Origin: Cladochytrium replicatum
Lineage: Eukaryota > Chytridiomycota > Chytridiomycetes > Cladochytriales > Cladochytriaceae
Length of the DNA stretch: 64,000 bases
Direction: 5' to 3'
NCBI GenBank assembly: GCA_025526935.1
Contig: JAHLKD010000035.1
Coordinates: 310,001 to 374,000, forward strand
In this document: positions 46,470 through 55,602 of the stretch, piece after piece
How positions within the stretch are numbered: position 1 is the stretch's first letter
Layout: every line of letters begins with the position of its first letter
Position numbers and translations under genes: made by a program
Notes under the pieces: generated by a model
What the model was told of the DNA's origin: nothing
The model's database searches: none
The model's input: the letters and a program-made list of their open reading frames with translations, nothing else

Positions 46470-47280
46470 AAAGGTTAGAGACAAAACTTATCCTTGTCCA
46501 TTGGACAAAGGATTTTCCGGAACTCCACCGTAAACTGCCGACCGCAAGAATCTCCTCCCACAACATAAAATGCACGGTCCTCCACATGTAAACGCCAAGA
46601 TCGTGGGGTCTGTTGCATTCCATTTTTATGGGAGCCAATTGTTGCAAAAATCAACGCTGGGTGCCTCGATCAGCGACTGATACGTGCATTGATTCAACAG
46701 TCGAGCCTGCATATAAAATATGCGCTACCAACTTGGTACAGTGAATTGATGAAGCACCTTTTGGTCATAACCCCCGACAGCAAGAAACTGACGGGATGGA
46801 TTCCAAAGCGGCTGTCTTAACTCCAAGTCCAGACTCCGTTGAAGAAACGAGCCCGCTAATCGACCATCTGGATGATAGAGAAAGACCTTACTACTTATGC
46901 GGTCAGACATAAATTGGCATTCCCTTTCCTAAGGGCAGCTATGCAATGTCCATCTGGGGAACACATGATGTCCTTGGTTTCCACCGAAAATTTCTGAAGG
47001 GTAGAAATTTGAAATGCTATTTTCTTCACAGAAGCGAAGTATTGGATGCCCGCGCTTTTCGACGGACACAGAATCAATCAGAGTCGTCCTGCCACTCAAG
47101 TCCGGCGATTGTGTCAGAGAACGTGAACAGATGGACAATCTGCAGGGTTTGAACGTCCCTCTGTACTGCACCGCGACAGCGAGGTATGATCCGTTCGGCG
47201 AAAACTTTGCCATCCTGAGCGATTGCTTGAACAGATCCAATTCCAAATCTGACAGGTTGAGACACACGCGCCACACAACT
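46470..47280 (-). pseudogene. Decayed WRAP73-like WD40 gene
   Basis: WRAP73 is a centrosome/spindle-pole WD40 protein. Pieces in order on the minus strand match it. LRMAKFSPNGSYLAVAVQYR shifts frame into RDVQTLQIVHLFTF, then DTIAGLEWQDDSD and a stop. TKDIMCSPDGHCIAAL follows in another frame. KVFLYHPDGRLAGSF with WNPSRQFLAVGGYDQKV comes next, then a terminal piece near 46600-46480 (VYMWR region and MDKDKFCL). Frameshifts, stops and missing middle repeats within 0.8 kb, against about 1.4 kb of coding sequence for the full gene, indicate a pseudogene. It is divergent from SURF6, whose start codon is 14 bp away. Confidence 0.72.
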
Positions 47281-47293
47281 GCACGAGGAGAAA

Positions 47294-48629
47294 ATGGAAA
47301 CCCTCGAGGTAAGAAAGTTGTAAAATATGAGAAATGGGAAGGCGACAGGGCTCATGCTTGGAATGTCTCTGGCGCTGTAGGAACGACTGGAGGCACATCA
47401 GAAGGCGTTCGACAACCTGGTCGAACTTATTCCTGCAAAGTACTACTTCGTTGTTGAGAACGATGTGGACCCACGACAGAGGAGGGAAAAAAAACTACCC
47501 GATCACGATGAACAAGTGAAAGCTGCAAAAAAGAGAAAAGTATTCGGTCTTTCATAAGCTCCGTGATGGTGATGTCTCAATGTTGATTGTGGTGATTTCA
47601 GCTCGACCCTGATTCGAGGAAATCGGCGCTTGATATCCAAAGGGAAAGCCTGAAGAGCAGAATACAAAAGAAGGCGGAACGGGTGAACGGCCATGTGAAT
47701 GGCACGGCAAATGTTCTTGCAGGTTTAGTCGATATAGTCCTCAGTCTACCTTACTCATAACTTTACAATGTGCAGACCCTGAAAATGATGGAAACGTAAC
47801 CCTTAAGCCAACAAGAGCAAAAACCAGTGAAGAACTGAAATCACTGTTGGCATTGAAAATAGAGGAGAGCAGACAGGCGCGGATGAAGAAAGAGGAAGCG
47901 AACGGGTCGAAAGGCAAAAGCAAATGGCATTTACTCGAAGAACGCCAAGAAAAAATCAAAAAGCGCGAGAAGGACAAACAGAAGCATCAACAGCAAAACA
48001 AGAGGGATAAGTCTCACAACGCTCTTGAATCTGGGAAGAGCAGCGGGGAAAGCGAAATTGCAGCCAAGGTAGAATAGCTTAACTTTAAAAGGCCGTCGAG
48101 AGAAAATATGAACTAAACTGGACTTGGAGTAGCCTACCAAACTGCCACAAATTGACGACATCAAATTCGGTACTGTAACGTTCGGGAATGACCGTAAGAG
48201 GCGTGGGCCATCGGACGCCAAAACATTGCTTAAAAAGGTATAGATTTGAGAAGCTTTGTGGCACAAATCTCAAATTCTGTTCAGGTTGAGGCGAAGAACG
48301 AGAAGCTAGAGATCCTTCGAAACGCTGATCCCGCAAAGGCTGAATCGATTGAGGATGCAGAAAGATGGCGTAACATGATGAAGCTGGCGCAAGGGGAGAA
48401 AGTAAAGGATCAGGCGAAGATACTTAAGCATACAGTAAAGCGGATTGAAAAGAAGAAGGCGAAGTCTGCGACTACCTGGAAGGAAAGGGATTCGAGCGTT
48501 AAAAAGTCTCAAGACGAGCGGCAAAAGAAGCGAAATGAGAATATTAAAGCCCGCCAGGAAAAGTCAAAGAAGGGGAAACGGAAGGCGGCGAGGCCAGGTT
48601 TCGAAGGAGGATTGAAAGGGAAGAAGTGA
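47294..48629 (+). CDS. RRP14: SURF6 / RRP14 nucleolar ribosome biogenesis protein
   Basis: SURF6/Rrp14 is a basic nucleolar protein needed for maturation of both ribosomal subunits. The first exon is METLE (ATG 47294), joined by an intron to ERLEAHQKAFDNLVELIPAK, whose LIPAKYYF is the family's N-terminal signature. The middle carries TSEELKSLLALKIEESRQAR with GSKGKSKWHLLEERQ. The C-terminal SURF6 domain has DIKFGTVTFG, then NADPAKAESIEDAERWRNM and a long Lys/Arg-rich helix ending GFEGGLKGKK. Five introns are inferred. The stop at 48627-48629 lies only 5 bp from the opposing RSPH9-like stop. Confidence 0.92.
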
Positions 48630-48634
48630 GCAAC

Positions 48635-49028
48635 TTATCCTTTGTGTATTTTTGCAATAAATCTATACATATTAGTGCAGAACACTGCTCCTTTCAAAAG
48701 CATGTAGCCCACAGAAACATTTCTTTGGTCTGTGCCAAAGTAAAACCTTCCCCACTTGGCGGGTTTCAAGCTATGGAAAAGGACGTAGCCCGGCCAGAGG
48801 AAGCTCCTAAGGACTGCAGCTTTGGCCCCATCTTCAGTTTGCACAGCCCACGCTCCTAAATCCAGGTCAAACCAAGAATTGTAGGAAACAAACCATCTTT
48901 TTACAACGAGTTTCGTCCTTAGAGATGGGCTCGAGTACATCAATCGACAGTTCAAAGCGGTTAGCTCTGTCAAGAAATGACTTCGTCTTGATATTGTAGC
49001 CAGGTCGGAACCCACAGTGCAATATCAT
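48635..49028 (-). pseudogene. Truncated RSPH9-like radial spoke protein (C-terminal part)
   Basis: RSPH9 is a radial spoke head protein of motile cilia. Two exons give FRPGYNIKTKSFLDRANRFE, LSIDVLEPISK, then WAVQTEDGAK, VLRSFLWPGYVLFHSL, FYFGTDQRNVSVGYML and an extra short tail. This aligns with the last third of human RSPH9, which ends SIQMERGNALVVLRSLLWPG and MDLPFML. A further match (AGFTLNEEENTVLKYF) lies at 49095-49050 but in another frame. The N-terminal two thirds would overlap the FHA gene on the opposite strand and is not seen. An ATG at 49026-49028 keeps the last about 110 codons open, so a short product cannot be excluded. I call it a truncated remnant. Confidence 0.62.
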
Positions 49029-49153
49029 GAAGCTTTTCTTCAACCAGCTTTATCTCCATGAAATATTTGAGAACTGTGTTCTCTTCCTCATTGAGCGTAA
49101 ATCCCGCCCGGGAGAAGTATGCCAGTCTCGGAAGTCAAGCATTGTTCACCGTC

Positions 49154-49161
49154 CACGTGAC
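49154..49161 (+). promoter_or_regulatory. CACGTGAC E-box upstream of the FHA gene
   Basis: The octamer lies 14 bp before the FHA gene's ATG. It is identical to the boxes before UTP15 and the LRR gene. A transcription-factor site is inferred from the match to the Cbf1/bHLH consensus only. Confidence 0.3.
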
Positions 49162-49175
49162 TACGCGCTGAGGTC

Positions 49176-50315
49176 ATGGAAGTCTCCTTTATTCCAATCG
49201 ATGACAGTTTCAAAGAGAGAAGAACGATCAGAAACTTTGAAGCTCCTGTAAAAATTGGAAGACATGTAGAATCAGGGGAGCCGGCCAAAGATAAGCTGAG
49301 ATTTGTGTCGAAAGTGGTTTCACGCCAGCATGCTGTTCTATTCTTTGCGGATGGAAAGGTACCACTATTGAGATATTGAGAACGTAAATATTTAATCTAA
49401 ATCAATATATATGCAGGTGTACATTCAAGACACAAAAAGCTCCAGCGGTACATTTCTGAATGGTCGCCGTCTCAGCCCACAAGGGGAGCAGAGTGAGAAC
49501 TATGAGCTGAAGGAAGGGGATCTTATTCAGCTGGGAGAAGATTGCGAAGTTAATGGCAGTAGGTATTTTCCTCTCCTCTGACTGTTTGTGGAGGTTGTGC
49601 CTCGCTGACGTCAGTAACCGTCTTGCAGCTATTCACAAACGTGTGGGGATGAGGATGTCCTTGGGGAGTTGTGCATTAGATCACCATAGACCAGGAAACA
49701 TCAACGAGCGCTCGGAAGAATTAAAACAGAAACCAAAGCCTGAGCGATTAGCTCAACCAATGCTACCGTATGTCGATTCCAAAGTTCCGCGAGAGATTCT
49801 TATAGTCTCTTGCTAGCAGATACACAGTACGATCTCGGCCAGATCTTAATGAGGAATTTGCAAGAATATGGGGATATCTGACCCAGGACATCCAAGATCC
49901 AATCTATTTACTCAAGTCAGTAAATCCAAAACGCACAAGTTCTCTAAGCCCACAGCCGATCTCGCCACCAAAGAGTGCCTTGTCGATGAGCTCAGTGTCA
50001 CTAAACACAACAACTCGCCAAATGCAGCCTTCTGGCCAGATCCCGTCCCCCGGTGGCAAGTTCTCCATCCATGGATCAAAATCTCCATTCACTCACCATA
50101 CGATCGAGGAATCACAAACTTCAAATCGTTTTCGAACACATGGGCAACCAACACATAGTGCTAGGTCAAGGACAGCCAGCCCAAACTCCGCAGATTCTTC
50201 TGCATTTCAACCTCGAGTTGGGACAGATTTTTCTATTACTCCCCACCCTCCTCCACCCAACGTCAGTGCCAGCGACTCTCCCAGACTGTCAGATCACAAA
50301 ATACATTCCGAGTAA
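49176..50315 (+). CDS. FHA-domain protein, SLMAP/Far10-like
   Basis: The ATG 49176 opens MEVSFIPIDDSFKERRTIRN. The FHA domain follows: PVKIGRHVESGEPAKDKLRF, KVVSRQHAVLFFADGK, then after an intron VYIQDTKSSSGTFLNGRRLS and YELKEGDLIQLGEDCEVNG. The Arg of GRH and the SRQH and TKSSSGT motifs needed for phosphothreonine binding are intact. This arrangement is closest to SLMAP and fungal Far9/Far10/Dma-type FHA domains. No RING is visible, arguing against Dma. The rest is a Ser/Pro-rich tail (49830-50315). The exon edge near 49810 is uncertain. SLMAP homologues work in STRIPAK and also carry a coiled coil, which here may be supplied by the next gene (see findings). Confidence 0.75.
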
Positions 50316-50382
50316 AAAATTTGTTCCCCAAAAGCCACCAAGGTTTGGCACCTTTTCGGAGCAATCACCAATCCACATCAAA

Positions 50383-52034
50383 ATGGATGCAAACACCGAG
50401 AAGCCGCTACCTCTCCCAGCCGCAGCAGAAGGTGACAGCGGACCAGGACCGTCTGATGCGGGGAGGCATGCCGCTCTGTCCACGTTTGAGAAGAAGAAAG
50501 TGGAGGAGGCGGAGCGTCATCGTCTCGAACAGGCGGAGAAGATAAAGAAGCAGGAGACGGAAGCGTTCGAAAAGGCACGAATTTTAAAAGAAAAGCTGGA
50601 GCAGGAGAATGCGGCGCGAAAGGCCAAGGAGCTTGAGAAGATGTCCGTGGAGGAAAGGAAGCGTCAGGAGGTGTTGGCTGCACAAAAGGCAAATATGGAC
50701 GAGTTTGAAAAGAAGAAATCCGAAGCTGCGAAGAAGCTGGAGGAAGAAAAGGCGATGGAGCGTCGTCGTGCCGAAGAAGAGGCGTTCCAGAAACAGGAAC
50801 TTGCAAAGCAGAAAAAGTTGAGGGAGGAAGAAGGTAAGGACGGCTTTCAAATTGCGTGTTAGTTTCCATGAATTTAATTTCGATGTGTCGTCGATGTTCT
50901 GCTTTTGCTGCTCCGCCCATTTTGTTGTTTGCTGCACCATTTGGCTGTTATAGAGCGCAAAAAGCAGGAGGCTGAGAAGAAGCGCGAGGAGGAGAAAGCG
51001 CGAGAAGAGAAGCTTCGAAAGCAGAAAGAAGCAATGCAACGATTTGAGGAGGAGCGAAAGCTGAAGATGATGCGACCTGAGGAGAGGGAGGCGTTCTTAG
51101 CTGAAAAGCGAGCACGCGAGGAAGCTGAGCGAAAAGTTCGTGAAGCAGAAGCTGAGAAAGTTCGCAAAGCAAAAGAAGAGGAAGAAGATCGGCTTCAGAA
51201 GCTGCGGGAGGAGGAAGGAGCAAAGTTGCGCAAGCAACGCGAAGAGGAGGAGGCAAAGCTGCGGAAGCGACGTGAAGATGAAGAGGCACAGCTGCGCGCT
51301 AAACAAGCGGAGGAAGAGCGGGCGCAAAAGGAAAGAGATGAAGCTGATATGAGTCAGCGAGCTGCTTTTGCGGAAGCGGCGCGGCAGAAACAGGCTGCTG
51401 ATGTAGCTGAACGCCGACAGCGTGCAGTATCAGATCAGGTGGAACGGGCTCGTGCTCAGGAACTTCAACGACAACGGGAGGAAGCGCTTCGCTCGAAGGA
51501 TTTACCTCCACCTCCTTCCAAAGTTCCTGATGTAGATTATCCTCCTCCACAATCTCCGGAAGATGAAGCAGAAAAGCTTATCCGAAAAACTCAGGTAAAC
51601 TACTAGAACATGATTCAATATGGCGACGGTTGATTGTTTATTCGTTGTACAGGAGCGTATGCGCAGGGAACACCAGGAAATCAAACAAAACATACTGGAA
51701 TTCGACCCTGACGCATTGCGAGCGGACATTGAGGCACTCATGGCCGAGGAAGAACAGAAGTCCAGACGGGAAACGGCAGCTATCCTTATGGCAGCCGGAC
51801 AAAGCGACACGGCCCAAAAAATCGAGCGTGGATTTGCATCGTCCAGCCCTCCACAGACTACTGCGCCAGCTACTTCTGCTCCCACACAACCACCTTCTCG
51901 CCCGCTCTCTTCTGCAGACCCTGACAAGAAGAAAGGATGTGAGTCTGATTGTCGACTGGCAGCTAGTCAAAGGCTTATCCTTCTTCTCAGTTATGTCCAA
52001 CATTTTCGGCAAACGGAGACCCTCCCGTGGTTAA
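50383..52034 (+). CDS. Highly charged Glu/Lys/Arg coiled-coil protein
   Basis: I do not recognise a family. The ATG 50383 opens MDANTEKPLPLPAAAEGDSG. Then comes more than 330 residues of nearly unbroken Glu/Lys/Arg-rich helix with FEKKK-type repeats (TFEKKKVEEAERHRLEQAEK and EFEKKKSEAAKKLEEEKAME), and similar blocks AKLRKQREEEEAKLRKRRED. A Pro-rich piece (PPPPSKVPDVDYPPPQSP) is followed by another helix with RMRREHQEIKQNILEF. The last exon reads MSNIFGKRRPSRG. Three introns are inferred (about 50836-50953, 51595-51652 and 51939-51989). Such sequence can form a single alpha-helix or long coiled coil. It begins 67 bp after the FHA gene's stop on the same strand. Confidence 0.75.
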
Positions 52035-52224
52035 GTGGCTGTTTCACTATGCCCATTAGACTGTTGCAATTCCTCATTAATTGTTTGAAGATTCTGAAAA
52101 GACGATAAAAGAGAAAAAGATGGGTTCTGAGACAGATCCGAGCATTGTTTGTGCTTGGTATCATTGCTTGACATTAGTGATCTTGTGCGGCAAGAATTCT
52201 CCGACAAAGTGGTTTGAACAGAAT

Positions 52225-53300
52225 TCATTCTTCATCTGGTTCTTCTAAGCTCTTCATAAATTCGAGAAAATGAGGGAGAAGAGCATTTGCCTCTGCATGG
52301 TGCACTTCTTTGAAGCAACTAACTGCTTCTTTGTACTTATCTTCGGACGTATCGTCTTCCAAATTGCCCCAGACACAAGCGTTTACCCAATCTGATTTGT
52401 GAGACTTGCAATTCTATTTTGCAAGCAGAGTAACCGAGCATCAAAACCTTCAAATTGAGCCTTCGCTTTTGTGATGTACTCCAATGCTCTTGAAACATAA
52501 GTTTTGACCTTGCTGCACGCGAAAAAAGTACAACCTGAGTCGATGTATTCAATAGCGCTCTTTTCGTCAACATCTTTTTGTGTCTCTTCTGCTTCTTCGA
52601 ACAATTTGTTTGCAAGTGACAACTTGCAGCTCCAAATACCTACAAGAGCGTCTGCAACGCTTCCGGTACTTGTAAACCTGATTGCCAAAACAACTGACCA
52701 CTTTTACTCGTCTCGGCGGCAACGTTCCACTTCGTACTGTTCTTTGGATTGGTAGAATGGTCCGCATGCTGCTGAAGTAGGTCGGCAAAAATGATCTGGT
52801 CGCTCTCTGATTTTTCCGTGGTCCAAGCCAGTCGTTTGCTGAATTATCCGTGGTCGTTTGGTGTCCACCGATTTCTCTCCGTTTCCCTGGTGCAGCAGAA
52901 ATGTTGCCTGAGGTAAAACGTCAGTACATTGGACTTAGAATGTTCAGAAGTTGAGCACCTTGATTAAGAATGTTACTGTGAGCGCCATTTGCACTTTTTC
53001 GGGGATCGCTTCATCTTGACAGCTACTGTAACTTCCAAACCAAACCATCTTTGAGACGATCGATGGCTGCGTCCAAAAATGCAGCTTTTGAATCTTTGCT
53101 TTTACGCTTCTTTCCTGTTTGATGGCAACGCCGGATCAGAGCTCTTCTCCAATTCTTCGAACGTGATCTCCACGGTACTTGGTTCATTTCCTTCAGTGTC
53201 CTCCTCGACCGCATTTCCCACTTCTTCGTTCTCGGCAACTTTTGCTCATCCCCTGGGCTTCTTTCGTGCTCTCCAAGACCGAATTTGCACTGCCATTTTC
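52225..53300 (-). CDS. Ett1/Nro1-like enhancer of translation termination, start unresolved
   Basis: The C-terminal exons read VADALVGIWSCKLSLANKLF, EEAEETQKDVDEKSAIEYID, then YVSRALEYITKAKAQFEGF, ARLLCLQNRIASLTNQIGN and YKEAVSCFKEVHHAEANALL, ending KSLEEPDEE with the stop at 52225-52227. This matches the TPR-like end of yeast Ett1 (ALKHTKKALEYLEKAKL and following). Upstream an acidic exon gives NEPSTVEITFEELEKSSDPA, but I could not join it to a start codon without a frame break. An exon reading DQIIFADLLQQHADHS lies between. Ett1/Nro1 proteins act with the Tpa1/Ofd1 dioxygenase in translation termination or hypoxia control. The gene is divergent from UTP7 with almost no spacer. Confidence 0.6.
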
Positions 53301-53325
53301 AGCATCGCCACATTCCTGTCAAAAG

Positions 53326-55493
53326 ATGAAGGTCTGAAGTGGTTGGGAGTGCTTCATGCTTCATTGCTCACAGGCGTGAATTTATGCCCTCAGCCGAAAC
53401 CGAAACCGCCGAGACCACCATATGCCGGTGGGAAAGTGCCAAGGACTCAGGACAAAAAACTCCAGGGTCTTCTGAAAAAGACGAAAGAACAGCTGAAGGA
53501 TGCGAAAGACAAGGCAGAGCAGGCTGAATTGCTTCTACCGCAAGATCAAGGGTATAATTGATGATGCTGAGTATAATGGCGGAGTGGTAAGATCTTTCAT
53601 TTCTCATTCAGATACCTGATTGCTGAGGGCACAGAGAGAACATACAGTTTCTCGCAACGAAAAATCGGCGAGGCAGTTGACGTAAATACGCGAAGCAAGG
53701 TTGGTGCCATATTACTGTCGTTGAGTAAACATTTTGCTCATTGCATTTTGCTAGACATTCGATCTCACGCTCGACTTTGGTCCATACCGAATGGACTACA
53801 CAAGGAACGGACGGTGGGTCTTCTGATTAGTGTTGTTTTAGATTCACAACTGACTGCTTGGTTTAGACACGTCGTTGTTGGTGGAAAAAAGGGCCACATT
53901 GCGGCTTTTGATTGGAAATCGAACAGACTTCGGTGTGAAGTTCAAGTTCAAGAGACCGTAAGAGACGTGAAGTAAGCCCAGTTTGAACTCATTTGTACGT
54001 ACGATTCTTATGCACATGGATCAGATGGCTACACAACGAAAAACTCTTCGCAGTCGCACAGAAGGAGTTCACATATATTTATGACAACAATGGCGTAGAA
54101 GTTCACTGTCTCAGGCAATTCAAAGAAGCTCAATGCCTTGAGTTCCTCCCTCATCACTTTTTACTTGCCTCAGTGGTGCAGTCAGATATGTCGCTACAGT
54201 AAGCTGTTGATTGAATTATGTTTTGGTAGAACTCTGGTGGAATTTTGGGATATCAAGATACGTCAACGGGTCACCACGTTGCTGCTATTCGGACTAAGCT
54301 TGGGCTCTGCGACACGATGACCGTAAATCCTTACAATGCCATCGTTCACCTGGGACATTCGAATGGTATGGAATATTTGAATATAAACGATCGGAAACCT
54401 GATGATGCATGCCGATCAGGAACTGTTACACTGTGGAGTCCGAATTCAACAGAACCGCTGGTGAAAATGCTTTGTCATAAAGGACCCGTCAAAGCCGTCG
54501 CAGTCGATACTGCCGGAAAGTAAGGTTACTACATTATCAAATGTTTATTCTCTGATCCATGTTTTTTCTAGTTACATGTGCACGGCAGGTCTCGATGGGC
54601 GGCTGAAGGTCTGGGACGTCCGCTCGTATAAGCCTCTTCACGAGTACGTTACGCCAACACCTGCGACATCTCTGGCAATATCTCAGATGGGTTTTTTAGC
54701 AGTTGGATGGAGTGGTCGAGTGACGGTCGGTTCTGGTACAATGGCGACAAAATTTTCTGACTTTTATGAACTAGATATGGAAAGACCCTTTCCGGACGAA
54801 GCAGCGTGCTCCATACATGGCACATGCTCAGGACGGATTACCTGTCGAGGATCTAAACTTTTGTCCGTATGAGGATATTCTTGGGTTGAGCTATTCGAAA
54901 GGCATTCGAAGTCTCATCGTTCCAGGTATGCATGTCGAGTTCTGGGCTAATCGAACGTCATTGATGGGCTTGGTGATTCAGGATCTGGTGAACCAAACTT
55001 CGATACACTCGAGGCGAACCCCTACCAAACCAAGACACAACAGCGCGAGAACGAAGTCCAAATGCTTTTGCAAAAGGTTATGTCAAACGAATATTCCTTT
55101 GAAAGTAGCTGACTTGAGTTCAATTTTCAGATCCAACCAGAGATGATTTCTCTCAACCCCGACTTTGTGGGAACCGTCGACAAAAATGCTGCCGAAGTAG
55201 AAAAGGAAGCGGCTCGGTTTGAAATGGAAGCTAACATGAAGAAGCTTGGACCTGCGGCTGTAAAGTACAAGATGCGTGGCCGGAGCGCTGCCAAGAAGCG
55301 CTATGAAATCAAACAACGAGGAATAATCAGTGCAAAATCCGTATGTCAAACTTAGGCGGACATTTGACTTCGTCGATATTGACAAAGTTTATTACAGTTG
55401 AGGAGAGAGGCCCTGATACCTTCGAAAAAAGGATTGGACCTTCCAAGCGCTAATAAAACAGCTCTAAGTCGATTTAAGAAACGACAAGCATGA
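53326..55493 (+). CDS. UTP7: UTP7 / WDR46 (BING4), U3 small-subunit processome WD40 protein
   Basis: This nucleolar WD40 protein is needed for pre-18S rRNA processing. The N-terminal reading is [38 protein letters not shown] and ELLLPQDQG. Exons then run [58 protein letters not shown] and [13 protein letters not shown]. They continue with [40 protein letters not shown] and [19 protein letters not shown]. The BING4 C-terminal domain follows ([20 protein letters not shown] and [12 protein letters not shown]), then [18 protein letters not shown] and the end LSRFKKRQA (stop 55491-55493). The start is a guess: ATG AAG at 53326 joined to KPKP across an intron. About nine introns are present. Confidence 0.9.
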
Positions 55494-55602
55494 TGTTGCA
55501 GGAGTCCAAGTTGCTGGGTTGTGCAGTGATTGGATTGTTTTGCTCGTGCTTAATAATTAGACTATATTTACCATCGATCTTTAACAAGCTATTTGTCCCA
55601 AG

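Noticed and set aside
50378-51550. Several long Leu/Phe/Ser-rich frames on the minus strand
   Set aside because: They are the antisense of the Glu/Lys/Arg-rich coiled coil; biased codons create them.
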